A stretch of DNA of 64,000 nucleotides, taken from Caballeronia glathei. GTDB taxonomy: Bacteria; Pseudomonadota; Gammaproteobacteria; Burkholderiales; Burkholderiaceae. The notes beneath the pieces were generated by a model. That model was not told the origin of the DNA. It made no database searches and saw nothing but the letters and a program-made list of their open reading frames with translations. This document shows positions 18,252-28,279 of the stretch, piece after piece. Made by a program: the position numbers and the translations under genes. Position 1 is the first letter of the stretch, and every line of letters begins with the position of its first letter. Location of the stretch: assembly GCF_000698595.1 (NCBI RefSeq), contig NZ_JFHC01000028.1, positions 1 through 64,000 on the forward strand. Direction: 5' to 3'.

Positions 18252-21200
18252 ATGGCCCACTTCTCGTGTTTCCCCGGCGCTTCGGCCCTCTCCGATTTCC
18301 GTCAGACCCGTCTGCTCGAAACGCTCGCCCGCATTGATGCGAATATCGTCGGCGTGCGCGGCCAGTATCTGCACTTCGTCAATTCGGCCGAGCCGCTCAC
18401 GGACGAGGACACGAGCCGCATCCACGCGCTGATGCACTACGGCGTGCCGTTCGAGGAGCACAAGGAGCGCGGCAGCGTCGAAACGTTCATGGTCGTGCCG
18501 CGCTTCGGCACGGTGTCGCCGTGGGCGAGCAAGGCGACCGATATCGCGCATCACTGCGGCTTGACGCAGGTGCGGCGCATCGAGCGCGGCGTCGAATACA
18601 CGGTGATCATGAAAAGCGGACTGCTCGGCGGCAAGAAGGCGCTGTCGGACGCGGCCCGCGCACAGGTCGCGGCGGCGCTGCACGACCGCATGACCGAGAG
18701 CGTCGCGCCCTCGCGCGATCACGCGCTGCACCTCTTCGACGAACTGCCGGCGAAGCCGCTGCAAACCGTCGATATCGTGGGCGTCGGCCGCGGCGCGCTG
18801 GAAGCAGCGAACCTCGAACTCGGCCTCGCACTCGCGGACGACGAAATCGACTATCTCGTCGATGCGTTCAGGTCGCTCGGGCGCAACCCGACCGACGTCG
18901 AGCTGATGATGTTCGCGCAGGCGAACAGCGAACACTGCCGCCACAAGATTTTCAACGGCGAGTGGACCATCGACGGCGAAAAGCAGGACATCTCGCTCTT
19001 TCAGATGATCCGCAATACGGAGAAGCTGAATCACGAGGGCACGATCGTCGCGTATTCGGACAACTCCGCGATCATGGCAGGCGGCATCGCCGAGCGCTGG
19101 TTCCCGCGCGGCGCGAGCGAGCACTACGAGCGCAACGTCGAGCTGACGCATACGCTGATGAAGGTCGAGACGCACAACCACCCCACGGCCATCTCGCCGT
19201 TCGCGGGCGCGGCGACCGGCTCGGGCGGCGAGATCCGCGACGAAGGCGCGACCGGCCGCGGCGCGCGTCCGAAGGCGGGCCTCGCGGGCTTCACGGTGTC
19301 GAATCTCGATCTGCCGGACGCGCGCCAGAAGTGGGAAAACGCCCGCGACAGCGCGACGCCGGTTCCGCAGCGCAATCCCGCCGAAGCGAACGAGCCGTAT
19401 GGACGGCCGGACCGCATCGCCTCGCCGCTGCAGATCATGATCGACGGGCCGATCGGCGCGGCCGCGTTCAACAACGAATTCGGCCGGCCGAACCTCGGCG
19501 GCTATTTCCGCACCTACGAGCAGAACGTGGCGGGTCGCGTGCGCGGCTATCACAAGCCGATCATGATCGCGGGCGGCATCGGCAATATTTCCGACCAGCA
19601 CACGCACAAGATGGATCTGACCGCGGGCACGCTGCTGATCCAGATCGGCGGGCCGGGCATGCGCATCGGCATGGGCGGCGGCGCGGCAAGTTCGATGGCG
19701 ACCGGCGCGAACACGGCCGAGCTCGACTTCGATTCGGTCCAGCGCGGCAACCCGGAAATCCAGCGCCGCGCGCAGGAAGTGATCAACGCGTGCTGGCAGC
19801 TGGGCGAGAAGAACCCGATTCTGTCGATTCACGACGTCGGCGCCGGCGGCATTTCGAACGCGTTTCCGGAACTCGTCGACGGCGCGGGCAAGGGCGCGCG
19901 TTTCGAGTTGCGCAAGGTCCAGCTCGAAGAGAGCGGCCTGTCGCCGCGTGAAATCTGGTCGAACGAGGCGCAGGAACGCTACGTTCTCGCAATCGATCCG
20001 GCCGATCTGCCCGCGTTCGAAGCGATCTGCGATCGCGAGCGCTGCCCGGTCGCGGTGGTCGGCACCGCGACGAGCGAACGCCAGTTGAAGCTGATCGACG
20101 ACGAAAGCGACGGCCAGCCGCCCGTCGACATGCCGATGGACGTGCTCCTCGGCAAGCCGCCGAAGATGCATCGCGACGTGAAGCGCGAGTCGGTGACATT
20201 CGAGCCGATCGACGTGACGGGCGTGCCGCTGTCGGAGATCGCCGTCGATGTGCTGAAGCACCCGACGGTCGCGAGCAAGTCGTTCTTGATCACGATCGGC
20301 GACCGCTCGGTCGGCGGCACGACCGCGCGTGACCAGATGGTCGGGCCGTGGCAGGTGCCCGTCGCCGACTGCGCGATCACGACGATGGACTACGCGGGCT
20401 ATCGCGGCGAAGCGATGACGATGGCCGAGCGCACGCCGCTCGCGGTCATCGATGCGCCCGCGTCCGGCCGCATGGCGGTCGGCGAGGCGGTCACGAACAT
20501 CGCCGCCGCGCCGATCGAGTCGCTGAATAAGCTCAAGCTCTCCGCGAACTGGATGGCGGCGTGCGGCAGCGCGGGCGAGGACGCGGCGCTCTACGACACC
20601 GTCAAGGCGATCGGCATGGAACTGTGCCCGGCGCTCGGCATCAGCATTCCGGTCGGCAAGGATTCGCTGTCGATGCGCACCAAGTGGCAGGACGCAACGG
20701 GCGCGGCGAAGGAAGTGGTGTCGCCGGTGTCGCTCATCATCTCGGCGTTCGCGCCTGTGGAGGACGTGCGCCGCCAGCTGACGCCGCAGTTGCGCCGCAA
20801 CATGGATACCGTGCTGATCGCGATCGATCTCGGGCGTGGGCGCAATCGCCTCGCCGGCAGCATCTTCGCGCAGGTCACGCAGCAGGTGGGCGACACGGTG
20901 CCCGATGTCGACGACCCGGAGGACCTGAAGCGCTTCTTCACCGCGATCCAGTCGCTCAACGCCGACGGCAAGCTGCTCGCCTACCACGACCGCTCGGACG
21001 GCGGGCTGTGGGCGACGGTCTGCGAAATGGCGTTCGCGGGTCACATGGGCGTGTCGCTGAACGTCGACATGCTCACGCTCGACGCGCATCACGAATCCGA
21101 TTACGGCGACGCGAAGGACTGGACGAAGCAGACGAGCGGCCGCCGCGAGGACCGGACGGTCCGCGCGCTCTTTTCCGAGGAGCTCGGCGCGGTCGTGCAG

Positions 21201-22316
21201 GTGCGCGCGGCCGATCGCGACGCCGTGTTCGTCGCGTTGCGCGAGCATGGGCTGTCGGCGTGCTCGCACGTGATCGGCAAGCCGAACGAGCGCGACACGA
21301 TCGAGATCTATCGCGACGCGAAGAAGATCTATGAGGCGCCGCGCGTCGAATTGCATCGCGCATGGGGCGAGGTGAGCTGGCGCATCGCGCGTCTGCGTGA
21401 CAACCCCGCCTGCGCCGACGCCGAATACGACGCGCTCTCGGACGCGAACGACCCCGGCATCACGCCGCATCTCACGTTCGATCCGGCGCAGGACGTGGCC
21501 GCGCCGTTCATCCCCCAAGGAGACGTCGTTCGGGGCGTCGTGAAGGGCGCGCGTCCGCGCGTGGCGATCCTGCGCGAGCAGGGCGTCAACTCGCACCTCG
21601 AAACGGCCTACGCGTTCGACCGCGCGGGCTTCGACGCCCACGACGTCCACATGAGCGATCTGCTCGCGGGGCGCGCGACGCTCGCGGACTTCGCGGGCGT
21701 GGTGGCGTGCGGCGGTTTCTCCTACGGCGACGTGCTCGGCGCGGGTGAAGGCTGGGCCAAGACGATCCGCTTCAATCCGCGTCTCGCCGACATGTTCGCC
21801 GCGTTCTTCGGCCGCGCGGATACGTTCGCGCTCGGCATCTGCAACGGCTGCCAGATGATGAGCAGCCTGGCGTCGATCATCCCCGGCGCCGAGGCCTGGC
21901 CGAAGTTCACGCGCAACAAGTCGGAGCAGTTCGAGGCGCGCTTCTCGCTCGTGGAAGTGCAGGGCTCGCCGTCGATCTTCTTCGCCGGCATGGAAGGCTC
22001 GCGCATTCCGGTCGCGATCGCGCACGGCGAGGGGTTCGCGGACTTTTCGCAGCAGGGGGACGCGTCGAAGGCGCTCGTCGCGATGCGTTTCGTCGATCAC
22101 CACGGCAACGCCACCGAGCGCTACCCGTTCAACCCGAACGGCTCGCCCGAGGGCATCACCTCGGTCACGACGACGGACGGACGCTTCACGGTGCTGATGC
22201 CGCACATGGAGCGCGTGCATCGCAACGTGCAGATGAGCTGGACGCCCGAAGACTGGACCACCGACGCGAGCCCGTGGCTGCGCGCGTTCCAGAACGCGCG
22301 CCGGTGGATCGGCTGA
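18252..22316 (+). CDS. purL: Phosphoribosylformylglycinamidine synthase (single-chain PurL)
   Basis: A 1354-aa enzyme of purine synthesis that converts FGAR, glutamine and ATP to FGAM. It has the large single-chain proteobacterial layout: an N-terminal domain ([16 protein letters not shown]), two AIRS-like synthetase halves ([10 protein letters not shown] and [19 protein letters not shown]) and a C-terminal glutaminase. The glutaminase shows [18 protein letters not shown] and the nucleophile cysteine in [11 protein letters not shown]. Start ATG 18252 matches the family N-terminus; the frame is open further upstream without support. It is a single-gene unit ended by a very strong terminator. 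Confidence 0.98.
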   Translation: MAHFSCFPGASALSDFRQTRLLETLARIDANIVGVRGQYLHFVNSAEPLTDEDTSRIHALMHYGVPFEEHKERGSVETFMVVPRFGTVSPWASKATDIAHHCGLTQVRRIERGVEYTVIMKSGLLGGKKALSDAARAQVAAALHDRMTESVAPSRDHALHLFDELPAKPLQTVDIVGVGRGALEAANLELGLALADDEIDYLVDAFRSLGRNPTDVELMMFAQANSEHCRHKIFNGEWTIDGEKQDISLFQMIRNTEKLNHEGTIVAYSDNSAIMAGGIAERWFPRGASEHYERNVELTHTLMKVETHNHPTAISPFAGAATGSGGEIRDEGATGRGARPKAGLAGFTVSNLDLPDARQKWENARDSATPVPQRNPAEANEPYGRPDRIASPLQIMIDGPIGAAAFNNEFGRPNLGGYFRTYEQNVAGRVRGYHKPIMIAGGIGNISDQHTHKMDLTAGTLLIQIGGPGMRIGMGGGAASSMATGANTAELDFDSVQRGNPEIQRRAQEVINACWQLGEKNPILSIHDVGAGGISNAFPELVDGAGKGARFELRKVQLEESGLSPREIWSNEAQERYVLAIDPADLPAFEAICDRERCPVAVVGTATSERQLKLIDDESDGQPPVDMPMDVLLGKPPKMHRDVKRESVTFEPIDVTGVPLSEIAVDVLKHPTVASKSFLITIGDRSVGGTTARDQMVGPWQVPVADCAITTMDYAGYRGEAMTMAERTPLAVIDAPASGRMAVGEAVTNIAAAPIESLNKLKLSANWMAACGSAGEDAALYDTVKAIGMELCPALGISIPVGKDSLSMRTKWQDATGAAKEVVSPVSLIISAFAPVEDVRRQLTPQLRRNMDTVLIAIDLGRGRNRLAGSIFAQVTQQVGDTVPDVDDPEDLKRFFTAIQSLNADGKLLAYHDRSDGGLWATVCEMAFAGHMGVSLNVDMLTLDAHHESDYGDAKDWTKQTSGRREDRTVRALFSEELGAVVQVRAADRDAVFVALREHGLSACSHVIGKPNERDTIEIYRDAKKIYEAPRVELHRAWGEVSWRIARLRDNPACADAEYDALSDANDPGITPHLTFDPAQDVAAPFIPQGDVVRGVVKGARPRVAILREQGVNSHLETAYAFDRAGFDAHDVHMSDLLAGRATLADFAGVVACGGFSYGDVLGAGEGWAKTIRFNPRLADMFAAFFGRADTFALGICNGCQMMSSLASIIPGAEAWPKFTRNKSEQFEARFSLVEVQGSPSIFFAGMEGSRIPVAIAHGEGFADFSQQGDASKALVAMRFVDHHGNATERYPFNPNGSPEGITSVTTTDGRFTVLMPHMERVHRNVQMSWTPEDWTTDASPWLRAFQNARRWIG

Positions 22317-22350
22317 TCTTCGGCTGAAGGCAGCGGCGCTGCCCCGAAAC

Positions 22351-22390
22351 AAAAATGCCGCCCCTTGCAATGCAAGGGGCGGCATTTTTT
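22351..22390. terminator. Bidirectional terminator between purL and the parvulin gene
   Basis: A near-perfect inverted repeat: A5 then ATGCCGCCCCTTGCA at 22355-22369 with its complement at 22371-22385, then T5. It ends purL on the plus strand and the PPIase gene (stop at 22410) on the minus strand. Confidence 0.95.
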
Positions 22391-22409
22391 TAAGAACGGT
22401 GCGCGGCGC

Positions 22410-23192
22410 TTACTTCACCACGGCCTTCTTGCGCAGGTCTTCCTCGAACGCCTGCAGCTTCTCCTGCTGGATCTGCTGCGCGATCTGCGGCTTCACCTGG
22501 TCGAGCGGCGGCGGGGCGACATCGCGCGAATCGTCGAGACGAATGATGTGCCAGCCGAATTGCGTCTTCACCGGCTCCGCCGTCACTTCCCCCTTCTTCA
22601 GCTTCTGCGCGGCCGCGCCGAATTCCGGCACATACGCCTGCGGGCTCGACCAGTCGAGATCACCGCCGTTCTTGCCCGATCCCGGGTCCTTCGAGTACTG
22701 CTTCGCGAGGTCTTCGAAGCTCGCGCCAGCCTTGATCTTGGCGATCAGGTCCTTCGCCTGCGCTTCATCCTCGACGAGGATGTGATGCAGATGCAGTTCC
22801 TTGCCGCCGCCCGCCTGCTTGACGAGCTCGTCATAGCGGGCCTTGATCTCGGCGTCGGTCGGCGTGTGCGTCTTCACGAAGTCTTCGATCATCGCGCGCA
22901 GCACCACGGTCTGCTGCGCGACGGCGAGTTGCGCCTTCACGTCCGGACGCGTCGCGATGCCGCGGCGCGCGGCTTCCTGCATCAGGATTTCCCGGTTGAT
23001 GAGTTCCTCGCGAACCGCCGCCTGCAACTGCGGCGTGTTCTGCTGGCCTTGCTGGACGAGCTGGTTCACGAGCGCATCGGCACGCGAGGTCGGCACCGGC
23101 GTACCGTTCACGACGGCGATATTCTGCGCGAAGGCGGGCACCGCCGCGAACGCAGCCAGCAACACCCAGACACGGGTTTTTTTCAAAGTCAT
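22410..23192 (-). CDS. Periplasmic parvulin-type peptidyl-prolyl isomerase (PpiC/SurA-like)
   Basis: A 260-aa secreted folding factor. A signal peptide (MTLKKTRVWVLLAAFAAVPAFAQ) with an AFA-Q cleavage site is followed by a SurA-like N-terminal helical part. The parvulin domain is typical: LHLHHILVEDEAQA, then YSKDPGSGKNGGDLDW and TQFGWHIIRLDD. The C-terminus is a helical, charged tail. It is the second parvulin in the window besides PpiD. It is the last gene of a possible yciB-bolA-ppiC transcript, with a 104-nt gap from bolA. Confidence 0.93.
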   Translation of the reverse strand: MTLKKTRVWVLLAAFAAVPAFAQNIAVVNGTPVPTSRADALVNQLVQQGQQNTPQLQAAVREELINREILMQEAARRGIATRPDVKAQLAVAQQTVVLRAMIEDFVKTHTPTDAEIKARYDELVKQAGGGKELHLHHILVEDEAQAKDLIAKIKAGASFEDLAKQYSKDPGSGKNGGDLDWSSPQAYVPEFGAAAQKLKKGEVTAEPVKTQFGWHIIRLDDSRDVAPPPLDQVKPQIAQQIQQEKLQAFEEDLRKKAVVK

Positions 23193-23296
23193 CGAATGTT
23201 CCTAACTAGGCAACAGAGGCCTTACGAGGCGAGTTAAAAGACAAATGGGAAGGCAAAAGCTTGTCGGAAACTGCTGATCGGATACCGCGGGGAAGG

Positions 23297-23614
23297 TCAT
23301 TCGAATTGTTCTGCGAATTCTTCGGGCGTGTAGGCCCTGATCGCGAGCGCGTGAACGCCGCGCCGCATCTCCTCGGCCAGCGCATCATACACCATGCGGT
23401 GCCGCGCCACGCGGGGCTTGCCGGCGAACTGGCCCGACACGATCGTGACCGTATAGTGGCTTCCGGAAGCCGCGCCGGCGTGGCCCGCGTGCGCGGCGCT
23501 GTCGTCGTCGATATGCAGGGACACCGGCGCGAGCGCCGCGTGAAGGCGCGCTTCGAGATGCGCGATCTTGTCCGCCGCCGACGCGCTCATGAAGTCGTTC
23601 ATCGAATGGGTCAC
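23297..23614 (-). CDS. bolA: BolA family protein
   Basis: A 105-aa small regulator that binds monothiol glutaredoxins and Fe-S clusters and can act on morphology genes. The conserved core [28 protein letters not shown] is split here only for naming; key features are the central His and the C-terminal [11 protein letters not shown] choose GTG 23614: AAGGAGG lies exactly 7 nt upstream, and the GTGA overlaps the yciB stop. ATG 23602 and ATG 23590 are in frame but lack a ribosome binding site at proper spacing. It is translationally coupled to yciB. Confidence 0.9.
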   Translation of the reverse strand: MTHSMNDFMSASAADKIAHLEARLHAALAPVSLHIDDDSAAHAGHAGAASGSHYTVTIVSGQFAGKPRVARHRMVYDALAEEMRRGVHALAIRAYTPEEFAEQFE

Positions 23615-24147
23615 TGTCCGTCCTCCTTCATGTGTCGGGCGAGCCACAGGCTCTGCAGCACGATGAACACGAACAGGCATCCGGTCGCGCCGAAAAGCTT
23701 GAAGTTCACCCACTGATCCGTGGTGAAGTTGTACGCCACGAACAGGTTGACCACGCCGAGCAGCGCGAAGAACACGGCCCACGCGACGTTCAGCTGCCCC
23801 CAGACGCGATGCGGCAGCACGATCTGCTTGCCCATCATCGCCTCGATCAGGTTCTTTCTGAAGCCGAGCTGCGCGATGATCAGCGCCGCCGCGAAGAGCC
23901 AGTAGAGCGCGGTCGGCTTCCACTTGATGAACGTGTCGTTGTGCAGCACGAGCGTCGCGCCGCCGAACACCACCACGACGCCGAGGCTCACCCACAGCAT
24001 CGCGTCGACCTTGCGATGCCGGAACGCGACCCACGCGATCTGCACGAGCGTTGCCGCGATCGCGACGGCGGTGGCGGTATAGATGCCCCAGATCTTGAAT
24101 GCGACGAAAAAGAGAATGATCGGAAACAGATCGAACAGGAATTTCAT
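23611..24147 (-). CDS. yciB: Inner-membrane septation protein YciB (IspZ family)
   Basis: A 178-aa polytopic membrane protein linked to cell-envelope synthesis and septation; it contacts division and elongation proteins in E. coli and Shigella. Five hydrophobic segments are visible, beginning [19 protein letters not shown] and [16 protein letters not shown]. Typical family motifs are [21 protein letters not shown] and [12 protein letters not shown] 24147 is chosen by family match over an upstream in-frame ATG at 24219. It overlaps the bolA start by four bases. Confidence 0.95.
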   Translation of the reverse strand: MKFLFDLFPIILFFVAFKIWGIYTATAVAIAATLVQIAWVAFRHRKVDAMLWVSLGVVVVFGGATLVLHNDTFIKWKPTALYWLFAAALIIAQLGFRKNLIEAMMGKQIVLPHRVWGQLNVAWAVFFALLGVVNLFVAYNFTTDQWVNFKLFGATGCLFVFIVLQSLWLARHMKEDGQ

Positions 24148-24256
24148 TGGCGTTCGGACGAGGAGGGCACGGGCATGAAAAACACGCGCCGTTTGCGGGC
24201 GGCTTGCGGCCGGCGGCAACGACGCGTGCAGGGTCGACCGGACTACGGTCGCAGCA

Positions 24257-24679
24257 TTACTTCTGTTCGAATTGTAGCGCAGCCGAATTGATGCAATAGC
24301 GCAGGCCGGTCGGCGCGGGGCCGTCCTCGAACACGTGGCCGAGGTGCGCGCCGCAGTTCTTGCACTGCACTTCGATTCTCAGCATGCCGTGCGAGCGGTC
24401 CGTCTTTTCCGCGATCACTTCGCCGTTGATCGGCTTGAAGTAGCTCGGCCAGCCGCAGCCGGCGTCGAACTTCGTATCCGATTCGAAGAGCGGCGTGCCG
24501 CAACACACGCAGTCGTACACGCCGCGATCGAAATGATCCCAGTATTTGCCCGTGAACGGCCGCTCGGTGGCGGCGTGCCGGGTGACCTGATATTCCATCT
24601 CGGACAGCTCGCGGCGGTAAGTTTCGTCGTCTTTTTGCAGCGGAGCCTTCTCTTCGCGGGTGATGTCGTCTCTGTTCAT
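24257..24679 (-). CDS. msrB: Peptide-methionine (R)-S-oxide reductase MsrB
   Basis: A 140-aa cytoplasmic repair enzyme that reduces methionine-R-sulfoxide in proteins. Two zinc-binding CxxC pairs are present (C57/C60 and C106/C109), and the catalytic cysteine is C129 in RYCINSAAL. Other conserved parts are GCGWPSYF and GHVFEDGP. Length is standard. There is no signal peptide. The neighbouring upstream gene on the same strand is selO, another redox-linked protein, separated by 54 nt. Confidence 0.97.
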   Translation of the reverse strand: MNRDDITREEKAPLQKDDETYRRELSEMEYQVTRHAATERPFTGKYWDHFDRGVYDCVCCGTPLFESDTKFDAGCGWPSYFKPINGEVIAEKTDRSHGMLRIEVQCKNCGAHLGHVFEDGPAPTGLRYCINSAALQFEQK

Positions 24680-24733
24680 ATCAATCCTCTGGTTTCGGGC
24701 AGCCTGGGCAGGCTCATCTATATAGGGGCGTTT

Positions 24734-26305
24734 TCAGGAAGAGCAACTCACCTCGAGCTCGCTCGCCCAGTCGGGCGGCAGGCCGGCGTAAGACTCGAAT
24801 TCGGGCTGTTCGTCGAACGGGCGGGCGAGCACGCGCGCGAGCCGCTCGACTTCGGAGAAGTCCTTCTCCTTCGCCTGGCGGATCGCCTGCTCCGCGAGGT
24901 GATTGCGCAGCACGTATTTCGGGTTCACGCGACTCATCGCGGCGGCGCGCTCGGCGTCGCTGCGCGTTTCCTGCATGAGCCGCGCGCGGTAGCCGCTCGC
25001 CCAGGCGTCGAAGGCGGGGCGGTCGAGGAAAAGGTCGCGCACGGGCGCATCGTTCGACGCATCGGTCTTCGACATCTTCGCGAGATGGCGGAACGTCTGC
25101 GTGAAATCGGCGCGGTTCGCATGCATGACTTCGAGCAGGCCGTTTGCGAGCTTGTCGTCGCCTTCACGCGCCTCGGCGAGACCCAGCTTCGCCCGCATCT
25201 TCGCCTCGAGCGCGGGCGCGAAACGCGTCTTGAAGCCTTCCAGCACGCGCTGCGCGTCTTCGATCGCGCGTTCACTGCGGCCTTCCTCCGCATACTGCGG
25301 CCCGAAGAGCGGCACGAGGGCCTGCGCGAGGCAAAAGAGGTTCCAGTAGCCGACCTGCGGCTGGCGGCTGTACGAATAGCGGCCCTGCGTATCGGAGTGG
25401 TTGCAGATGTGATGCGCGTTGAACCCGTCCATGAAGCCGAACGGGCCGTAGTCGATCGTGAGGCCGAGGATCGACATGTTGTCGGTGTTCATCACGCCGT
25501 GACAGAAGCCGACCGCCTGCCAGTCCGCCATCAGGTCGGCGGTGCGCCGCGTGGCTTCGGCGAGGAGCGCCATGTACGGGTCGTCGGCTTCGCGGCATTG
25601 CGGATAGAAGCGCTCGATCACGTGATCGGCGAGCTTCTTCAGATCGTCCACGCGGTCGTTCGAATAGAAATGCTCGAAGTGGCCGAAGCGCACGAAGCTC
25701 GGCGCCACGCGCGTGACGATTGCCGATGTCTCGATCGTCTCGCGGCGCACCGGCAGGTCCGAGCCGATCACGCAGAGCGCGCGCGTCGTCGGGATGCCGA
25801 GGTGGTGCATCGCTTCCGAGCAGAGGAACTCGCGGATCGACGAGCGCAGCACGGCGCGGCCGTCGCCCATGCGCGAATACGGCGTGCGCCCGGCGCCCTT
25901 GATCTGCACCTCGAGGCGCTCGCCGCCGTGCTCCACTTCGCCCAGGCCGATCGCGCGGCCGTCGCCCAGCTGGCCCGCCCAGACGCCGAACTGGTGGCCC
26001 GAATAGACGGTTGCGTAAGGCAGGCGCTCGGCGGGCCAGTCGCTGGTCGGATTGCCCGCGAAGAAGGCGGCGAAGGCGGGATCGGCGGCGATGGCGGGGT
26101 CGAAGCCCAGTTGCGCGGCGGCGTCGGCGGAAATGGCCACGACGTAGGGCTCGGGAACGGGCGTGGCGGGAAGACGGGTCAGGAACGCGGAGCCGAGCGC
26201 CGCGAATGCACCGGGCCGGCCGATGTCGATCGCAGCGGCCAGGTCGTCCATGGAAAGAGCATCTGCTTCATCGGCTTGCACGGCATTGCTTGGGGAAAAC
26301 GACAT
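24734..26305 (-). CDS. selO: Protein adenylyltransferase SelO (YdiU)
   Basis: A 523-aa pseudokinase-fold AMPylase that transfers AMP to Ser/Thr/Tyr of target proteins and is linked to oxidative stress. Conserved pieces are [32 protein letters not shown] and the metal-binding [12 protein letters not shown] with DYGPFGFMD. The C-terminus EVSCSS carries the cysteine that stands in the place of selenocysteine in eukaryotic SelO. ATG 26305 (MSFSPSNAV) is chosen over an upstream in-frame ATG at 26425 that overlaps the divergent ligase. It may be transcribed with msrB. Confidence 0.95.
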   Translation of the reverse strand: MSFSPSNAVQADEADALSMDDLAAAIDIGRPGAFAALGSAFLTRLPATPVPEPYVVAISADAAAQLGFDPAIAADPAFAAFFAGNPTSDWPAERLPYATVYSGHQFGVWAGQLGDGRAIGLGEVEHGGERLEVQIKGAGRTPYSRMGDGRAVLRSSIREFLCSEAMHHLGIPTTRALCVIGSDLPVRRETIETSAIVTRVAPSFVRFGHFEHFYSNDRVDDLKKLADHVIERFYPQCREADDPYMALLAEATRRTADLMADWQAVGFCHGVMNTDNMSILGLTIDYGPFGFMDGFNAHHICNHSDTQGRYSYSRQPQVGYWNLFCLAQALVPLFGPQYAEEGRSERAIEDAQRVLEGFKTRFAPALEAKMRAKLGLAEAREGDDKLANGLLEVMHANRADFTQTFRHLAKMSKTDASNDAPVRDLFLDRPAFDAWASGYRARLMQETRSDAERAAAMSRVNPKYVLRNHLAEQAIRQAKEKDFSEVERLARVLARPFDEQPEFESYAGLPPDWASELEVSCSS

Positions 26306-26423
26306 ATTGAGCGCCTCTCTATTAACCGATATTGTAAATCCGCGCCCGCGGGCCTGCTGAAAGCCCTGCGCGACGTGCCAGAGCAGTGAACAACGTGCAT
26401 CCGGACCTGAGAGGATTTCGCCC

Positions 26424-28082
26424 ATGACGTCGCCGCTTTACGGCCAGATGATGGATGTACCGCTGCTCGCATCGTCGCTGTTGTCACACGCTGCACGGCA
26501 CTTCGGCGACACGGAGATCGTGTCGCGCCGTATCGAAGGGGATATTCACCGCTACACCTACCGGGACTGCGAAAAGCGCGCGAAGCAGCTCGCGCAGGCG
26601 CTGATCGCGCTCGGCGTCGCGCCGGGCGAGCGGATCGGCACGCTCGCATGGAACGGCTACCGGCATCTCGAGTGCTACTACGGCGTGACGGGCATGGGCG
26701 CCGTCTGCCACACGATCAACCCGCGCCTCTTCGCCGACCAGATCGCGTTCATCATCGATCACGCCGACGACGCCTACGTCTTTTTCGACATGACGTTCGC
26801 GCCGCTCGTCGACATCATCGCGCCGCAGTGCCCGAACGTGAAAGGCTGGATCGCGCTCGGCGACGCCGCGTGCATCAGCGAGCACCTCGGCAACCTCGAC
26901 GTGCCGCTCCTCAGCTACGAGACGCTAGTGGGCGAGCAGGACGGCGACTTCGAATGGCCCGTCTTCGACGAGCGCACGGCTTCGTTTCTCTGCTACACGT
27001 CCGGCACGACCGGCAACCCCAAGGGGGCGCTCTACTCGCATCGCTCGACCGTGCTGCACGCCTACGCCGCGGCGCTGCCCGACGCGATGGGCGCTTCGTG
27101 CTGCGACTCGATCCTGCCCGTCGTGCCGATGTTCCATGTGAACGCGTGGGGCATTCCGCACGCGGCGCCGCTCGTCGGCGCGAAGCTCGTGTTTCCCGGC
27201 AAGGACCTCGACGGCAAGTCGCTCCACGAGCTGATGGAGGCGGAAGGCGTCACGTATTCGGCCGGCGTGCCGACCGTCTGGCTCGGCCTTCTCGCCTACA
27301 TGAAGCAGGCCGGCGTGCGCTTCTCGACGCTCAGGCGCACGGTGATCGGCGGCTCGGCGTGCCCGCCCGCGATGCTCGCCACCTTCGAGGACGAATACGG
27401 CGTCGAGGCGATCCACGCGTGGGGCATGACGGAGATGTCGCCGCTCGGCACGCTCGCGAAGCTCAACTGGAAGCAGAAGCAGCGGCCAGTCGAAGCGCAG
27501 CGCCACTCGCGCGAGAAGCAGGGGCATGCGCTCTTTGGCGTCGACATGAAGATCGTCGGCGACGACGGCCAGGAGCTTCCGTGGGACGGCCGCGCGTTCG
27601 GCGACCTGCACGTGCGCGGGCCGTGGGTGATCAACCGGTATTTCCGCAAGGACGACACGCCGCTCGTCGAGGGCTGGTTTCCGACCGGCGACGTCGCCAC
27701 GATCGACCCCGACGGCTTCATGCACATCACCGACCGCAGCAAGGACGTGATCAAGTCGGGCGGCGAGTGGATCAGCTCGATCGACCTGGAGAACATCGCG
27801 GTGTCGCATCCGCAGGTCGCGGAGGCGGCGTGCATCGCGTGCTCGCATCCGAAGTGGACCGAGCGCCCGCTCATCGTCGCGGTGCGGCGCCCGGGCGCGA
27901 CGGTGACGCGCGACGAACTGCTCGCGTTCTACGCGGGCAAGGTCGCGAAGTGGTGGATTCCCGACGACGTCGTCTTCGCCGACGAGTTGCCGCACACCGC
28001 GACAGGCAAGCTGCAGAAGCTGCGGCTGCGCGAAATCTACCGCGAGCACGTGCTGCCCGGGGTCGTTGAAAAGACCGTCTGA
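26424..28082 (+). CDS. Fatty-acyl-CoA synthetase (AMP-binding, ANL superfamily)
   Basis: A 552-aa ligase that activates a carboxylic acid via acyl-AMP to acyl-CoA, probably medium- or long-chain fatty acids. The AMP-binding P-loop motif [16 protein letters not shown] begins at about residue 191. The A5-like motif is [11 protein letters not shown], the hinge region is [18 protein letters not shown], and the catalytic lysine lies in [13 protein letters not shown] near the C-terminus. GAGAGG lies upstream of ATG 26424. It is divergent from selO and 197 nt ahead of the beta-oxidation cluster that would consume its product. Confidence 0.92.
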   Translation: MTSPLYGQMMDVPLLASSLLSHAARHFGDTEIVSRRIEGDIHRYTYRDCEKRAKQLAQALIALGVAPGERIGTLAWNGYRHLECYYGVTGMGAVCHTINPRLFADQIAFIIDHADDAYVFFDMTFAPLVDIIAPQCPNVKGWIALGDAACISEHLGNLDVPLLSYETLVGEQDGDFEWPVFDERTASFLCYTSGTTGNPKGALYSHRSTVLHAYAAALPDAMGASCCDSILPVVPMFHVNAWGIPHAAPLVGAKLVFPGKDLDGKSLHELMEAEGVTYSAGVPTVWLGLLAYMKQAGVRFSTLRRTVIGGSACPPAMLATFEDEYGVEAIHAWGMTEMSPLGTLAKLNWKQKQRPVEAQRHSREKQGHALFGVDMKIVGDDGQELPWDGRAFGDLHVRGPWVINRYFRKDDTPLVEGWFPTGDVATIDPDGFMHITDRSKDVIKSGGEWISSIDLENIAVSHPQVAEAACIACSHPKWTERPLIVAVRRPGATVTRDELLAFYAGKVAKWWIPDDVVFADELPHTATGKLQKLRLREIYREHVLPGVVEKTV

Positions 28083-28094
28083 TCGAATCCGCGC

Positions 28095-28117
28095 GCCCGG
28101 GCCGCGACGGCTCGGGC
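28095..28117 (+). terminator. Weak candidate terminator after the acyl-CoA ligase
   Basis: A 10-bp stem (28095-28104 with 28108-28117, one G-U pair) with a 3-nt loop. A run of six T follows only about 12 nt later, so it is not canonical. Confidence 0.35.
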
Positions 28118-28157
28118 CACCCTCCGCCTTTTTTCCGCCTCACATCCCCGAACAAAA

Positions 28158-28186
28158 TTGAACGAGCGTTCTTTTTTGTGTATTCT
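28158..28186 (+). promoter_or_regulatory. Promoter with overlapping TetR-type palindrome upstream of the beta-oxidation cluster
   Basis: The -35 is TTGAAC (28158-28163), the spacer is 17 nt and the -10 is TATTCT (28181-28186). The palindrome GAACG-AG-CGTTC spans 28160-28171 and overlaps the -35, so a bound protein would block polymerase. Palindromes of this kind are typical of TetR-family regulators of acyl-CoA metabolism. No such regulator gene is in the window. Predicted transcription start is near 28193. Confidence 0.55.
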
Positions 28187-28279
28187 GGCGCGGTAACTCA
28201 AAATATCCCGAGGCACCGTCGCCGTGTTGCCTGACGCCATGCGGCCGATGGCACGGGGCATCGAATGGAGGCACACGAA

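Noticed and set aside
18066-22385. A 1439-codon open frame on the minus strand opposite purL
   Set aside because: Arg/His/Ala-rich product with no family resemblance, lying exactly antisense to purL; an artefact of high-GC codon bias.
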